The notes: generated by a model from the sequence alone, not told the origin. 64,000 nucleotides of DNA from Bacillus sp. 165 (GCF_017742235.1 NZ_JAGHKQ010000005.1:1-64000), one strand, 5' to 3'; shown: positions 32,145-43,551, counted from the first letter of the stretch. A program made the numbers and translations.

Positions 32145-35012
32145 TTACTTACTATACACTTTTTCTATCTTTTCTGTCATCCTTGCTTTGTCTCGTTCCA
32201 ATATCGTTTTTAAATATTTTGCCGTATAAGATTGTTCTTCTTTCACGACCTCCTCTGGCGTTCCAGCTGCGACAATCTGTCCTCCCTTGTCTCCGCCTTC
32301 AGGACCTAAATCGATAATATAATCGGCTCCTTTAATTACATCCAGATTATGCTCAATCACAAGTACTGTATCACCGTTTTCTACCAGCCGCTGCAATACC
32401 TTTAACAGGCGAGCAATATCATCTACATGAAGACCTGTTGTCGGCTCATCCAAAATATACAGCGTACGCCCCGTCGAACGTCGGTGCAATTCCGAAGCAA
32501 GCTTCACGCGCTGTGCTTCTCCCCCTGATAAGGTTGTTGCCGGTTGACCAAGCTTAATATAACCAAGCCCTACGTCCACAATCGTTTGCAGCTTACGCTT
32601 GATTTTTGGAATGTTTTCAAAGAACACAGCTGCATCCTCAACCGTCATGTCTAGTACATCAGAAATGCTTCTGTCCTTATATTTTACCTCTAGGGTTTCC
32701 CTATTATAGCGCTTGCCATGACACACCTCACAAGGTACATACACATCCGGAAGGAAGTGCATCTCAATCTTAATAATACCGTCTCCTCGGCATGCCTCAC
32801 AGCGCCCGCCTTTTACATTAAAACTAAATCGTCCTTTTTGATAACCGCGCACTTTTGCCTCATTGGTTTGTGCAAATACATCTCGTATATCATCAAATAC
32901 TCCGGTATACGTGGCAGGATTCGAACGTGGCGTTCTTCCAATCGGTGACTGGTCAATATCGATCACCTTATCCAAATGCTCAATTCCTTTGATTTCTTTA
33001 TGAACACCTGGCTTTTGTTTCGCGTTATGAAGTTTTTGCGCCAATGTTTTATACAAAATCTCATTAATCATCGTACTTTTTCCAGATCCGGATACTCCCG
33101 TCACCGCTACAAACGTTCCCAAAGGGAATGAGGTTTTCACATTTTTTAAGTTATTTTCCTTAGCTCCGAGAATTTCGATTTTGCGGCCATCGCCTTTTCT
33201 GCGCTCAGCTGGTACTGGAATAAACTTCTTTCCGCTTAAATATTGGCCTGTCAATGAATTCTCATCCTCCATGACCTCATTCGGCGTTCCCGCAGACACC
33301 ACTTGACCTCCGTGAATCCCTGCGCCCGGACCGATATCGATTAAGTAATCCGCTGCAATCATCGTATCTTCATCGTGCTCTACAACGATTAGCGTATTGC
33401 CTAAATCACGCATATTCTGCAGGGTTTGAATGAGACGGTCGTTGTCCCGCTGATGCAAGCCAATGGACGGTTCATCTAAAATGTAAAGGACCCCCGTTAA
33501 GCGTGAACCGATTTGCGTAGCCAAACGAATCCGCTGAGCTTCTCCCCCGGATAATGTACCTGCTGATCGGTTTAAAGTCAGATAATCCAATCCTACATTG
33601 ATAAGGAATCCCAATCGTTCTTTAATTTCACGTAAAATCATATGTGCAATTTGCTGCTGTTTTTCTGTAAGATAAACGGTATCAAAGAAATCATGTGCTT
33701 CTTGAATAGACAGTTTAGTTACATGAGCAATTGTTTTGCCGTCTATAAACACAGCTAAAGTTTCCTGTTTTAAACGAGCACCCTTACATTTCGGACAGGG
33801 CTGATTTGCCATATACTTTTCCATTTGCTCACGAATATAATCGGAGTTTGTCTCGCGGTAACGTCTCTCAATGTTTGGAATAACCCCTTCAAACACGATT
33901 TCGCTCTCTCTTACCTGCCCAAAGTCGTTTACATAGCGGAAGTACACCGTATCCTTCCCGCTTCCATACAAAACTTTATCCATTAAATACTTTGGAATGT
34001 CTTTTACAGGTACATTCATGTCAATACCATAATGAGTACATACGGCTTCCAATAGCTGCGGGTAATATTGCGAGCTTGTCGGCTCCCACGGTGCAAGCGC
34101 ATGATTGCGCAATGTTAAATCCCAATTAGGCACAACTAAATCGACATCAACCTCCAGCTTTGAACCAAGACCGTCACACGATGGACAGGCACCATACGGG
34201 CTGTTAAATGAAAACATGCGCGGTTCTAATTCCCCGATAGAAAATCCACAATGCGGGCAAGCATGATGTTCGCTGAATAACAGCTCTTCTTCTCCCATCA
34301 CATCAATTAATACACGACCTTCACCAAGCCGTAACGCTGTTTCCAAAGAATCTGCTAAACGAGAAGCAATCCCTTCCTTCAGTACAATACGGTCCACGAC
34401 CACTTCAATAGAGTGCTTCTTATTTTTATCGAGATTAATATCATCTGAAAGCTCGCGCATTTCACCATCCGCACGAACGCGGACATAGCCTTGCTTTTTA
34501 ATGTCTTCCAGTGTTTTTACATGTGTACCTTTTCGTCCGGATACAATCGGAGCCAGCACTTGCAACTTCGTACGTTCCGGATACTCTAAAATACGATCTA
34601 CCATTTGTTCCACTGTTTGCGAGGTAATTTCAATGCCATGATTCGGACAAATAGGCGTACCCACTCTTGCAAACAATAAACGCAAGTAATCATATATCTC
34701 CGTTACTGTACCAACCGTTGATCGGGGATTTCGGCTTGTCGTTTTTTGATCAATGGAAATCGCAGGTGACAAGCCTTCAATCGTATCTACATCCGGTTTA
34801 TCCATCTGTCCTAAAAACTGGCGGGCATAAGCAGAAAGAGATTCGACATAACGCCGCTGTCCCTCTGCATAAATCGTATCAAATGCTAAAGACGACTTTC
34901 CCGATCCAGACAACCCTGTTACGACAACCAATTGATTTCTTGGAATGGTGACATCAATATTTTTTAAATTATGCGCACGGGCGCCCTTTACCACAATAAA
35001 ATCATTCGCCAA
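32145..35012 (-). CDS. uvrA: Excinuclease ABC subunit UvrA
   Basis: DNA-damage recognition ATPase of nucleotide excision repair, about 955 residues. It has two ABC ATPase modules: Walker [10 protein letters not shown] near 30 and GVSGSGKST near 640, and two LSGGEAQR signatures. Zinc fingers are seen at [10 protein letters not shown]...CPSC and CEACRGDG...CEVC. The start may be TTG 35012 ([15 protein letters not shown]), eight bases after GGAGGGG, or GTG 35021, which forms a GTGA overlap with the uvrB stop. I prefer TTG. Either way translation is coupled to uvrB. Confidence 0.96.
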   Translation of the reverse strand: MANDFIVVKGARAHNLKNIDVTIPRNQLVVVTGLSGSGKSSLAFDTIYAEGQRRYVESLSAYARQFLGQMDKPDVDTIEGLSPAISIDQKTTSRNPRSTVGTVTEIYDYLRLLFARVGTPICPNHGIEITSQTVEQMVDRILEYPERTKLQVLAPIVSGRKGTHVKTLEDIKKQGYVRVRADGEMRELSDDINLDKNKKHSIEVVVDRIVLKEGIASRLADSLETALRLGEGRVLIDVMGEEELLFSEHHACPHCGFSIGELEPRMFSFNSPYGACPSCDGLGSKLEVDVDLVVPNWDLTLRNHALAPWEPTSSQYYPQLLEAVCTHYGIDMNVPVKDIPKYLMDKVLYGSGKDTVYFRYVNDFGQVRESEIVFEGVIPNIERRYRETNSDYIREQMEKYMANQPCPKCKGARLKQETLAVFIDGKTIAHVTKLSIQEAHDFFDTVYLTEKQQQIAHMILREIKERLGFLINVGLDYLTLNRSAGTLSGGEAQRIRLATQIGSRLTGVLYILDEPSIGLHQRDNDRLIQTLQNMRDLGNTLIVVEHDEDTMIAADYLIDIGPGAGIHGGQVVSAGTPNEVMEDENSLTGQYLSGKKFIPVPAERRKGDGRKIEILGAKENNLKNVKTSFPLGTFVAVTGVSGSGKSTMINEILYKTLAQKLHNAKQKPGVHKEIKGIEHLDKVIDIDQSPIGRTPRSNPATYTGVFDDIRDVFAQTNEAKVRGYQKGRFSFNVKGGRCEACRGDGIIKIEMHFLPDVYVPCEVCHGKRYNRETLEVKYKDRSISDVLDMTVEDAAVFFENIPKIKRKLQTIVDVGLGYIKLGQPATTLSGGEAQRVKLASELHRRSTGRTLYILDEPTTGLHVDDIARLLKVLQRLVENGDTVLVIEHNLDVIKGADYIIDLGPEGGDKGGQIVAAGTPEEVVKEEQSYTAKYLKTILERDKARMTEKIEKVYSK

Positions 35013-35017
35013 AACAA

Positions 35018-37000
35018 TCACCCCTCCGATTTCAATTCAAACACTAAGTCGCGTAGCTCAGCCGCACGTTCGAAATCAAGCGCTTTTGCCGCTTCCTTCA
35101 TTTCCGCTTCCAGCTTTGCAATCATCGTTACACGCTCTTCTTTTGACATCTTCTTAAATGACGGCTGTTTTACATCATACTTCTCGTTCTCCTCAGCCGC
35201 TACTGACGCACGAATCACATTCCGAATTTCTTTTTTAATCGTTTGCGGCGTAATCCCATGCTGTTCATTGTACGCTTCCTGAATTTCACGGCGGCGTCTC
35301 GTTTCCTGAATAGCAAGTTCCATCGAATTTGTCATTTTATCTGCATACATAATAACCTGACCGTTCGCATTACGGGCAGCCCGCCCAATTGTTTGAATAA
35401 GCGAGCGCTCAGAACGCAAAAATCCTTCTTTATCTGCATCCAAAATCGCGACAAGCGACACCTCAGGAATATCCAATCCCTCTCTTAACAAGTTAATACC
35501 GACAAGGACATCATACTTCCCAAGCCGCAAATCGCGAATAATCTCAATCCGTTCCAATGTTTTAATTTCTGAATGCATGTAGTTCACTTTGATGCCGATA
35601 TCCTTTAAATAATCAGTTAAGTCTTCGGACATTTTCTTAGTAAGTGTGGTAATCAGCACGCGCTCATTTTTTTCGGTTCGATCTTGAATTTCCCCAAGCA
35701 AATCATCAATTTGCCCTTCAATCGGACGAACTTCAATAATTGGATCTACTAGACCTGTTGGGCGGATGATTTGTTCAATCGGCTGAGGGGAAGCTTCTAA
35801 TTCATATGGTCCCGGCGTGGCTGAAACATAAATAATTTGATGCACTTTATCTTCAAACTCTTCAAACATAAGCGGACGATTATCCTTAGCAGAAGGCAAA
35901 CGGAATCCGTGATCCACAAGCACCTGCTTGCGAGCCTGGTCCCCGTTATACATCGCTCTCACTTGTGGAATGGTCACATGTGACTCATCTACAACAATTA
36001 GGAAATCATCAGGAAAATAATCAAGCAATGTGTATGGCGTAGAACCAGCAGGACGGAGCGTTAAATGACGGGAATAGTTTTCAATTCCGGAGCAAAATCC
36101 CATTTCGCGCATCATCTCCAAATCGTAGCGGGTGCGCTGCTCTAAACGCTGCGCTTCCAAAAGCTTATTTTGCTCTTTCAATTCCGCTAAGCGCTCTTCC
36201 AATTCCTTTTCAATATTGCCAATAGCAATGCGCATCTTCTCTTCACGCGTTACGAAGTGGGATGCCGGGAATATAGCCACATGGTCCCTCTCCATCCGTA
36301 CTTCACCTGTCAGCGCATCCACTTCACGAATCCGGTCAATTTCATCACCAAAAAACTCAACACGAATGCACTGCTCATCTCGGGATGCCGGGAAGATTTC
36401 CACTACATCGCCGCGTACCCGAAACGTTCCACGCTGAAAGTCGATGTCATTTCGTGAGTATTGTACATCTACCAGCTGACGAAGCAGCTCGTCCCTGCCC
36501 TTTTCCATTCCTACGCGAAGAGAGACCACCAGCTCCTGGTATTCTTCTGGTGAACCTAAACCGTAAATACAAGATACACTCGCGACTATAATAACATCCT
36601 TTCTCTCGAACAAAGAGGATGTGGCAGAGTGGCGCAGCTTATCAATTTCATCATTTATTTTTGCATCTTTTTCAATAAAAGTATCTGTCTGCGGTACATA
36701 CGCTTCCGGTTGATAATAGTCGTAGTAGCTGACAAAATATTCAACAGCATTGTTTGGAAAAAATTCTTTAAATTCACTGTACAGCTGCCCTGCTAGTGTT
36801 TTATTATGAGCCATAACCAGGGTTGGCTTGTTTACTTCCTTAATCACATTAGAGATGGTAAACGTTTTTCCTGTTCCTGTGGCTCCCAATAACACTTGGT
36901 GTTTGCTGTTTTGTTGAATCCCCTTTACAAGCCTTTCAATTGCCTTTGGCTGGTCTCCTTGCGGGGAATATGCTGAAACTATTTCAAACTGCTCTTCCAT
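35018..37000 (-). CDS. uvrB: Excinuclease ABC subunit UvrB
   Basis: The helicase-like damage-verification subunit, 660 residues. Walker A GATGTGKT near 39-46, the beta-hairpin region [25 protein letters not shown] motif [11 protein letters not shown], and the C-terminal UVR domain ([23 protein letters not shown]) that contacts UvrC. ATG 37000 follows GGAGGTG. A LexA box upstream indicates SOS control. Confidence 0.97.
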   Translation of the reverse strand: MEEQFEIVSAYSPQGDQPKAIERLVKGIQQNSKHQVLLGATGTGKTFTISNVIKEVNKPTLVMAHNKTLAGQLYSEFKEFFPNNAVEYFVSYYDYYQPEAYVPQTDTFIEKDAKINDEIDKLRHSATSSLFERKDVIIVASVSCIYGLGSPEEYQELVVSLRVGMEKGRDELLRQLVDVQYSRNDIDFQRGTFRVRGDVVEIFPASRDEQCIRVEFFGDEIDRIREVDALTGEVRMERDHVAIFPASHFVTREEKMRIAIGNIEKELEERLAELKEQNKLLEAQRLEQRTRYDLEMMREMGFCSGIENYSRHLTLRPAGSTPYTLLDYFPDDFLIVVDESHVTIPQVRAMYNGDQARKQVLVDHGFRLPSAKDNRPLMFEEFEDKVHQIIYVSATPGPYELEASPQPIEQIIRPTGLVDPIIEVRPIEGQIDDLLGEIQDRTEKNERVLITTLTKKMSEDLTDYLKDIGIKVNYMHSEIKTLERIEIIRDLRLGKYDVLVGINLLREGLDIPEVSLVAILDADKEGFLRSERSLIQTIGRAARNANGQVIMYADKMTNSMELAIQETRRRREIQEAYNEQHGITPQTIKKEIRNVIRASVAAEENEKYDVKQPSFKKMSKEERVTMIAKLEAEMKEAAKALDFERAAELRDLVFELKSEG

Positions 37001-37067
37001 ATCCGAGCACCTCCGAAAACATCATATGGTCATTTTACCATAAAGTAACGAAAAAACGCCAAAAAAA

Positions 37068-37081
37068 CGAACAAATATTCG
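37068..37081 (-). promoter_or_regulatory. LexA (DinR) SOS box upstream of uvrBA
   Basis: CGAACAAATATTCG matches the Bacillus SOS consensus CGAAC-N4-GTTCG with one mismatch and lies 68 bases upstream of uvrB. A TG-extended -10 (TGGTAAAAT) is downstream of it. Confidence 0.75.
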
Positions 37082-37125
37082 ATTGTCCTTTTGTAAAGAG
37101 TTAAAGTGTATCAGCCGAATTATTA

Positions 37126-37152
37126 TAAAAAGCAAGGGGATCCCCCTTGCTT
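37126..37152 (-). terminator. minJ terminator
   Basis: AAGCAAGGGG and CCCCTTGCTT form a perfect stem with a three-base loop, followed by TTTTTA on the minus strand. Confidence 0.85.
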
Positions 37153-37167
37153 CCTTCATTCAATCTT

Positions 37168-38352
37168 TTATACTGCTTCTGTGCTGCGGTCAAAATCTTG
37201 CTCCACGAACACAAGACCGAGCTTATGATGATCTCCTTGAAACAATGCTCGGTTACGCAGACGCAACTCTCCATTTGTATCTAATATTTCCAGTTTACAA
37301 TAGGCCCCAGCACTATTCCGCTGCAGCGCTTGATAAAATTCGCCAATCGTTCTTGGCGTAACCCCATTTACTTTTGTAATGATTTCCCCAGTCTTTAAGC
37401 CGATCTCCTCAGCGGGACTATCAGGAATAATATCCAATATCATTAATCCTATATTTTTAGAAGTAAAAAAGGCAGGAAGCTTTTCATCTTCCAGTTGTTC
37501 CCGAATCGCAATGGTCATTCTCCCCAATATAGCGATGCCCGCCGCCGCAACTGCCAAGCCGGTCAGCCAGAAGCTCCCTGCAGCCAACAGCAATACAAGG
37601 ATACTTAATCCCCGAACCCTTCTTCCTGTAAAAGAAATTGCTTCACTCGGAAGCATCCCTTTGATCGTCTTAGAAAACCCTATGCCCAATGGTAAAAGCA
37701 TCAGTGAAAATGTCTTTGTACCAACAGTAACTACCGGCCACCATGCAAATAAATGGGTAATGCTATCTCCCGGAACTACAAAAAAAACAGGGACCAACCA
37801 CATTCGTTTACATACATGAAGCCCAATAGAACGGCCGCGCTTTCCTTTTAATAGTTTCGGAGTTGAAGCATACGCCCCATATTTAGAAATCAGCGTCCCC
37901 TCTGCAAACAATAACAATGCTAGTAAAACAGCTAAGGCGGAATAGCTTGTCCCATCCCCAATTGCCGAATTCATCAGAGGAAGCTTTATATCCGAAAAAA
38001 AAGCAAGGACAAAAAGAGACACCCCAATGGTATACGCAGAAGACAACAACCTATATTGCTGCAATACAGCGAATAGTACTGTAACTAACATAATGACAGC
38101 TAGACTTCCCTTAGACAGCACAAATCCAATTCCTATCATAATCAATGAAAAAATAAATCCAATACCTACGCCTTTAAACATCGAAGTACGAAGCTCATAC
38201 CATACATCATAAATCTTTGCCGAAAAATCTTGACGTTCTCTGAGTACCCTTGTATATCCAACTAGAAAACTACTAATTATAAACAGATAGAAAACCGGAT
38301 GCACAAAAAACCACCCTACAGCTCTTACAATTTCTAACAGCCAATCCTCCAC
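37168..38352 (-). CDS. minJ: MinJ-like polytopic PDZ protein
   Basis: A membrane protein of about 394 residues. Around eight hydrophobic helices (about 10-310) are followed by a C-terminal PDZ domain (about 310-385, with PDSPAEEIGLKTGEIITKVNGV). B. subtilis MinJ has the same size, layout and place near ctpB, and bridges DivIVA and MinD at the septum. The start is uncertain: I chose GTG 38352, eight bases after a GGTGGTGA site, giving MEDWLLEIVRAVGW. ATG 38376 is the longer choice. Confidence 0.8.
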   Translation of the reverse strand: MEDWLLEIVRAVGWFFVHPVFYLFIISSFLVGYTRVLRERQDFSAKIYDVWYELRTSMFKGVGIGFIFSLIMIGIGFVLSKGSLAVIMLVTVLFAVLQQYRLLSSAYTIGVSLFVLAFFSDIKLPLMNSAIGDGTSYSALAVLLALLLFAEGTLISKYGAYASTPKLLKGKRGRSIGLHVCKRMWLVPVFFVVPGDSITHLFAWWPVVTVGTKTFSLMLLPLGIGFSKTIKGMLPSEAISFTGRRVRGLSILVLLLAAGSFWLTGLAVAAAGIAILGRMTIAIREQLEDEKLPAFFTSKNIGLMILDIIPDSPAEEIGLKTGEIITKVNGVTPRTIGEFYQALQRNSAGAYCKLEILDTNGELRLRNRALFQGDHHKLGLVFVEQDFDRSTEAV

Positions 38353-38419
38353 AGAACATGTCACCACCCTCATCATTATTTTTCTCTATTTTACCATACG
38401 GGTAAAACTCGTTTGAAAT

Positions 38420-38453
38420 AAAAAAGTATACAGACATTACGTCTGTATACTTT
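38420..38453 (-). terminator. ctpB terminator
   Basis: AAAGTATACAGAC (38423-38435) pairs perfectly with GTCTGTATACTTT (38441-38453), followed by TTTTTTA on the minus strand. Confidence 0.9.
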
Positions 38454-38476
38454 CGACAAATTCGACTGAATCCCTG

Positions 38477-39919
38477 TTACTTCGCTAATAATTTTAAGGC
38501 TGTAGTAAGCTGAACATCATTCTCTCCAGCACGGATTTTTTCTACAAGCTTCTCTTGCAGCGCTTCTGCCGTTTTACTATCGATTTCTCCTGTCACCTTT
38601 AGATTATTAGCTTGTTGGAATGCTTTGACCGCACTTACTGTTACTTTGCTGAAATACCCGTCTTCACGTCCAGGCTCGAAACCAAGACCTTTTAACATGA
38701 CCTGTGCATTCTTAATTTGTTCATCATTCATATCATATGATAATGTTTTCTTCACTTGAACCGGGGCTGCATAGTAGTATTCAGGCTGCTTGACCTCTAC
38801 CGTCGGTTCAATTCCTTTTTTGTGAATCCAATTACCGTCTGGTGTGAGCCATTTATACAATGTTAATTTAATATTGCTTCCATCTTCAAGCTGTACCGCC
38901 TGCTGAACGGTTCCTTTACCAAAGGATTTGACACCGACTAGGTCATAGCCTTCTGCTTCCTTTAATGCTCCTGCCATAATTTCAGAAGCAGATGCGCTGC
39001 CGTTATCAATAAGCACGGCGACCGGGTAATCTTTCTTTTGTTTTAATGTCGTATAGAACTTCTGACGTTGTCCGTTTCGCTCCTCGATTTGGAGCATCGG
39101 CTTTTTGTCTGTCACAAGAAGCTTCAACATATCTTCCACACTCTGTAAATACCCACCTGGGTTTCCTCGAAGATCAATAACAAGCCCCTGCATACCATTG
39201 TCCTCTAATTTCTCCAGCTCTGTTTTAAACTCTTTTGCTGTATTTTCAGAGAAAGACGTTACTTGTAAATATCCCATGTCTTTTCCGCTCTCCTGTTTCA
39301 TGGAACCAAATACCGTCAAAAGTGGAATTTTATCACGCTTAATTTTAAATGTTAGCGGCTCATCCACGTTTGAACGTTTGATTTTCAACTCCACAATCGT
39401 TCCTTTTTTACCGCGAATCTTTAATACAGCCTCTTCTCTCGTTAAATCCTTCACACTTTTTCCATTTACCTCTAAAATCTCATCATTTGGCTTCAATCCT
39501 GCCTTTTCTGCAGGAGAATCTTTAATAGGTGAAATAATGGTCAGCTTGCCATCAATTTTATTCACTTCCGCACCAATTCCTTCTAAAGAGGAATCCAAGG
39601 ATTGTTCAAACTGCGCTGCTGTTTCTTTATCCATATAAGTAGAGAACGGATCCTTTAATGTATTCAACATCCCCTGTATAGCACCTTCTACAAGCTTTTG
39701 ATCATCTACGTCTTCTACATAGCGAGAATCGATTAACTCATAAGCTTGCTTAATCTTTTCCAGATCTTCTGCTTCCGTTCCAGTACTTTTCTTATTCGGA
39801 AGAGCTGTACCTTTTTCCAACGCAGCATTTCCTCCCAAATAATGCAATCCGGCATACATACCGGTTGCTCCTAACAAAAAGGAAAGCATAACTATCATGA
39901 TAACAACTTTACGATTCAT
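38477..39919 (-). CDS. ctpB: Carboxy-terminal processing peptidase CtpB
   Basis: A secreted, membrane-anchored S41 peptidase of 480 residues. N-terminal anchor at about 4-25, PDZ at about 115-185, protease core with Ser310 in NGSASASE, Lys335 and Gln339 in KSFGKGTVQ, and a C-terminal peptidoglycan-binding domain (about 400-475). In B. subtilis CtpB cleaves SpoIVFA to activate pro-sigma-K processing. AGGAGG precedes ATG 39919. The intact catalytic set indicates activity. Confidence 0.93.
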   Translation of the reverse strand: MNRKVVIMIVMLSFLLGATGMYAGLHYLGGNAALEKGTALPNKKSTGTEAEDLEKIKQAYELIDSRYVEDVDDQKLVEGAIQGMLNTLKDPFSTYMDKETAAQFEQSLDSSLEGIGAEVNKIDGKLTIISPIKDSPAEKAGLKPNDEILEVNGKSVKDLTREEAVLKIRGKKGTIVELKIKRSNVDEPLTFKIKRDKIPLLTVFGSMKQESGKDMGYLQVTSFSENTAKEFKTELEKLEDNGMQGLVIDLRGNPGGYLQSVEDMLKLLVTDKKPMLQIEERNGQRQKFYTTLKQKKDYPVAVLIDNGSASASEIMAGALKEAEGYDLVGVKSFGKGTVQQAVQLEDGSNIKLTLYKWLTPDGNWIHKKGIEPTVEVKQPEYYYAAPVQVKKTLSYDMNDEQIKNAQVMLKGLGFEPGREDGYFSKVTVSAVKAFQQANNLKVTGEIDSKTAEALQEKLVEKIRAGENDVQLTTALKLLAK

Positions 39920-39962
39920 CAGACTGAATCCTCCTATCCCTTAGAGCCATTATGTAGCTATT

Positions 39963-39995
39963 AAAAGGGCATCACACCCTTTGTGTGATGCCTTT
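39963..39995 (-). terminator. ftsEX terminator
   Basis: GGCATCACAC and GTGTGATGCC form a perfect 10-bp stem; CTTTTAA follows on the minus strand. Confidence 0.7.
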
Positions 39996-40082
39996 ACCTA
40001 TGTCTACTATATGATAAGCTTGTACGAAATATGTTTGCAACCTAAAAACTTTCAATAAAATAGCTAAACCGCAAACAAAATG

Positions 40083-40976
40083 TTAAATTTTTAGAAACTT
40101 ACGAATCGACATAACGCTTCCCCACATGCCAATCATACCGCCGATAAACAGAAGCAATGCAGAAATTTGGTAAACAAACGGGCTGTAAGGCAATAATTCA
40201 AACATTGTTCCGTTAAGTTTAGAATTGAACACCCCATGTATGGAGTTATAGGCAGTGAAGATAAGAATAATCGGAATAACCGCTCCTAATACTCCTAAAA
40301 ATAAGCCTTCCAATAGAAATGGCCAACGAATGAACCAGTTTGTTGCGCCCACAAGCTTCATAATTTGAATTTCTGTTCTTCGTGCATAAATGGTAACTTT
40401 AATAGTATTAGAGATTAAAAACATAGCTGTAAACAATAATCCGGCAATTAATATTAGACCGACATTGCGTCCTGCTTTGACAGTGCTGAACAGCTTTTCA
40501 ACTTCTCCTTGTCCGTACTGTACCTTGCTTACATACGGCATCTTCTCAATCTTCGGCGCAACTTTAACCGTATCTTGCGGATTTGCTGCTTTAACAATAT
40601 ATACATCCTTTAATGGATTATCCTGTTCGAATAACTCAAACGATTTTCCTTGCTCTCCAAAGCTTTTAATCAATTTTTTCAGTTCCTCTTCTTTAGAAGA
40701 AAACGTAATAGATTCTATATTAGAAATAGCTTCAATTTGCTGCTTCAGCTTCTTCTGATCTTCTTGTGTAGCAGCCGGGTCTATATGGACGCGGATTTCC
40801 ACGTCTTTTTCCACCTTGGTTGCAAAGTGATTAATATTCATAATTACTGTCAAAAACACACCTACAAGCAGTAATGTAATTGTCACGGCACTTACGGAGG
40901 CAAATGTCATCCAGCCGTTTCGAGTCAAACTCTTGACACCTTCACGTAAATGACGAGTAAAGGTTTTAGCTTTCAT
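40083..40976 (-). CDS. ftsX: Cell-division ABC transporter permease FtsX
   Basis: A 297-residue membrane protein with a first helix at about 22-44, an extracellular loop of about 120 residues and three C-terminal helices. It passes the ATP-driven signal of FtsE to peptidoglycan hydrolases; B. subtilis FtsEX activates CwlO, and a CwlO-like gene is in this window. ATG 40976 overlaps the ftsE end by 11 bases and follows GGAGG. A far longer frame upstream lies inside ftsE and is not real. Confidence 0.95.
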   Translation of the reverse strand: MKAKTFTRHLREGVKSLTRNGWMTFASVSAVTITLLLVGVFLTVIMNINHFATKVEKDVEIRVHIDPAATQEDQKKLKQQIEAISNIESITFSSKEEELKKLIKSFGEQGKSFELFEQDNPLKDVYIVKAANPQDTVKVAPKIEKMPYVSKVQYGQGEVEKLFSTVKAGRNVGLILIAGLLFTAMFLISNTIKVTIYARRTEIQIMKLVGATNWFIRWPFLLEGLFLGVLGAVIPIILIFTAYNSIHGVFNSKLNGTMFELLPYSPFVYQISALLLFIGGMIGMWGSVMSIRKFLKI

Positions 40977-41652
40977 ATCCGTATCCTCCATTAATCTCAT
41001 CTCGTACGATCTTTCCGCCTTCAATCGCGATAACGCGGTTCTTAATTGTGTTAACAATATCCGCATTATGCGTTGCCATAATAATGGTCGTACCTTGCTT
41101 ATTAATCTCCTTAAAGATATCCATAATCTCCCAAGATGTATCCATATCCAGATTACCGGTAGGCTCATCGGCAATAACTACTTTCGGCTTATTTACAATT
41201 GCGCGAGCAATCGCAACGCGTTGCTGCTCCCCACCTGACAGCTGGTTTGGAAATGAGCTTGTTTTATGCTTTAAACCGACAAGCTGTAAAACTTCAAGTA
41301 CACGCTTAGAAATTACTTCCGGCTCTTCCTCAATTACTTCAAGCGCAAAAGCAACATTTTCATACACTGTTAGTTTCGGTAATAATCTAAAGTCCTGGAA
41401 GACGATGCCGAGATTGCGTCGAAAGTAAGGAATATCTCTTTCGTGCAAGCTTTCTAAGGAAAGACCGTTTACATTGATCGATCCAGTGGTGGGCTTTTGC
41501 TCACGGAACATCATTTTAATAAAAGTCGATTTTCCAGCACCGCTCGGACCAACTACATATACAAACTCACCCTGCTTGATTTTAACAGAAATACCGTTGA
41601 CCGCTTTTACGCCGTTGTCATACTCTTTATGCACATTGTTCATTGTTATCAT
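40966..41652 (-). CDS. ftsE: Cell-division ATP-binding protein FtsE
   Basis: A 228-residue ABC ATPase with Walker A GPSGAGKS, signature LSGGEQQR, Walker [13 protein letters not shown] and the switch His in MATHNADI. It drives FtsX. A triple TGTWAH-type repeat lies upstream at 41808-41835. Confidence 0.96.
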   Translation of the reverse strand: MITMNNVHKEYDNGVKAVNGISVKIKQGEFVYVVGPSGAGKSTFIKMMFREQKPTTGSINVNGLSLESLHERDIPYFRRNLGIVFQDFRLLPKLTVYENVAFALEVIEEEPEVISKRVLEVLQLVGLKHKTSSFPNQLSGGEQQRVAIARAIVNKPKVVIADEPTGNLDMDTSWEIMDIFKEINKQGTTIIMATHNADIVNTIKNRVIAIEGGKIVRDEINGGYGYES

Positions 41653-41807
41653 AATTTATCACCTAAAATCGCTTCTATTTTTTAAAACTTTGTCATTTCT
41701 ATTCTATCAAATCCGACATGTTATGCAGAAAAGCAATATATTCCAACAAACTACTACAAAAAACTTCAGTATGAACTTTATTGTAACATCAATACTTTTC
41801 AATTTAA

Positions 41808-41835
41808 GATACATTTCTGTTACAGTTCTGTTACA
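41808..41835 (-). promoter_or_regulatory. WalR/PhoP-type triple box upstream of ftsEX
   Basis: Reading with the gene, TGTAAC (41835-41830), TGTAAC (41824-41819) and TGTATC (41813-41808) repeat every 11 bp with five-base spacers. This is the TGTWAH-N5-TGTWAH pattern of WalR extended to three copies; the last has one mismatch. The reverse strand resembles PhoP boxes, so the regulator is not settled by sequence. Confidence 0.55.
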
Positions 41836-41891
41836 GACAAAGAAAGTATTACCCTTATAATAGTTATAAAACAAGAATTTTTTCTTTTCTT

Positions 41892-41939
41892 AAATAACTG
41901 TAAAATGCCAAAGTTATTTCATTTGTATTGCAAATAACT
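41892..41939. repeat. Three 8-bp repeats at exact 20-bp spacing
   Basis: AAATAACT (41892-41899), its complement AGTTATTT (41912-41919) and AAATAACT again (41932-41939) start exactly 20 bp apart, between the cccB terminator and ftsEX. Possible operator; no known factor fits. Confidence 0.4.
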
Positions 41940-41980
41940 CAAAGAGACAAAACACTTTTATTCGGGCATGCAAATTGCAT

Positions 41981-42015
41981 AAAAAATCCTTTCTGTCTCA
42001 CAGAAAGGATTTTTT
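41981..42015 (-). terminator. cccB terminator
   Basis: AAAAAATCCTTTCTGT and its complement form a long stem around a short loop, ending in six Ts on the minus strand, just after the cccB stop. Confidence 0.9.
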
Positions 42016-42019
42016 ATTC

Positions 42020-42346
42020 TTATTTCTTTTCAGCAAGCCATGATGCTACTTTTTCTGCATCTTCACCTTGAAGCAACCCGCCCGGCATGCTGCCTCGTCC
42101 TTTGGAAATAATGCCGCTAATTTCATCCTGGGAATATTTTTGGCCTACATGCTGCAAGGAAGGACCAACTCTTCCTGCCAAATCACTTCCATGACAGCTT
42201 GAACAGCTTTGTTGAAAAATTTTTTCTGCGGTACCGCCGTTGGCAGTTTGATTTGTTTCAGAAGGGGTTTCTTCAGATTTTCCGCAAGCTGCCATTGTTA
42301 GTGCCAAGGCAGCTCCCATCAAACTTACCAATATTTTTTTTCTCAT
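42020..42346 (-). CDS. cccB: Lipoprotein cytochrome c551
   Basis: A 108-residue membrane-anchored c-type cytochrome that carries electrons on the outer face of the membrane. The signal peptide ends with a lipobox before Cys21 (LTMAAC). Haem attaches at Cys48-Ser-Ser-Cys51-His52 and the axial Met is Met87 in GSMPGG. Lgt in this window would lipidate Cys21. It sits next to ftsEX as in B. subtilis. Confidence 0.93.
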   Translation of the reverse strand: MRKKILVSLMGAALALTMAACGKSEETPSETNQTANGGTAEKIFQQSCSSCHGSDLAGRVGPSLQHVGQKYSQDEISGIISKGRGSMPGGLLQGEDAEKVASWLAEKK

Positions 42347-42410
42347 TCATGCTTCCCCCAATCTTTAGGCTCATATCCTCAATTCTTATTATAGTACGCA
42401 CATCATAAAT

Positions 42411-43280
42411 TTACGCATGTTTAAACCCTTCACCTAGAACCTCCGAAGCATCCATTACGACAACAAATGCTGATGGGTCAATACTTTTTACCAGTTGTTT
42501 CAATTTTGTGAACTCTGTTTGATCCACTACACACATTAAAACAGGCTTTTCATCCGCAGTGAATCCCCCGGTTCCCGGAAGCTTTGTTACCCCGCGATCG
42601 ATTTGTTCCAAAATACCTTTGCGGACTTCCTCTTCCTTAGTAGTAATAATCATGGTCATTTTAGAGCGGCTTAAACCAACTTGAATTAAATCAATAGTTT
42701 TGCTTGTCACGTATAAGGCAATCAATGCATACATCCCGCTTTCCAAATCAAACACAAGAGCTGCGGAAAGAACAATAAGCCCGTCAATGATAACCACACA
42801 CATTCCTAACGTAAGGCCGGTATATTTATGAACGATTTGTGCCGCTAAATCTGTCCCGCCTGTAGAGCCTTTACCGCGAAATACAATACCAAGCCCCAGT
42901 CCGACACCGATTCCTCCAAATAGTGAACCGAGCAACGGATTCGTCGTCGCTGGATCTAAATCTTTTGACAAAAATACAACAAAGGGAAGAAAAATCGTCC
43001 CAACCAACGTTTTCGCACCGAATTGTTTTCCTAACAAGATTACACCTGCAATAAATAATGGAATGTTAAAAGCCCATTGCACATAAGCAGGCTCCCATCC
43101 TAACAGTGAATACAAAATAGTACTGATCCCGCTGACGCCCCCAGATGCCACTTTGTTTGGAAGCAAACACAAATTGAATGCCAAGGCTATAATAGCAGAT
43201 CCAATTACAATATTTAAATATTCTAAAACCATTTTCAAACCCTGATTGTCTGTTCGTGCTGTATGTTTATTTCCTTTCAT
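42411..43280 (-). CDS. YitT-family membrane protein (YvjA type)
   Basis: A 289-residue protein with about five or six helices and a C-terminal DUF2179 domain (about 215-285). Motifs PNKVASGGVSGIS near the N terminus and GKGSTGGTDLAAQIV in the middle are characteristic. Function is unknown. I chose ATG 43280 after GGAGG (spacing five); the longer frame adds 28 residues without homology. Confidence 0.8.
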   Translation of the reverse strand: MKGNKHTARTDNQGLKMVLEYLNIVIGSAIIALAFNLCLLPNKVASGGVSGISTILYSLLGWEPAYVQWAFNIPLFIAGVILLGKQFGAKTLVGTIFLPFVVFLSKDLDPATTNPLLGSLFGGIGVGLGLGIVFRGKGSTGGTDLAAQIVHKYTGLTLGMCVVIIDGLIVLSAALVFDLESGMYALIALYVTSKTIDLIQVGLSRSKMTMIITTKEEEVRKGILEQIDRGVTKLPGTGGFTADEKPVLMCVVDQTEFTKLKQLVKSIDPSAFVVVMDASEVLGEGFKHA

Positions 43281-43551
43281 AACTTCCTCCAGAAACGCAA
43301 TTTTCTCCTCATCGTTCCAATGAGCAAAAACAATGCTACTTTTAATTAAAAATGATTCTTTCAAGCTGTCTTTCTGAAATTGCGGCTCTTACTTCTTAAT
43401 TTCGTACTTTTTACCGCAATTATGTATGATGTTAAGATGAAATTGTACTTTTCACACAGAAAGAGAGAAGTTGTACACAACTTCTCTTGAGATCACAGCC
43501 ATTCCTCGCTTTATCCCCATACACTTTTGTGTATATCCTTCTTTTTTCCTC

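Noticed and set aside
40977-41174. N-terminal extension of FtsX by 66 residues
   Set aside because: It is the out-of-frame reading of ftsE; the ribosome site and family length support ATG 40976.
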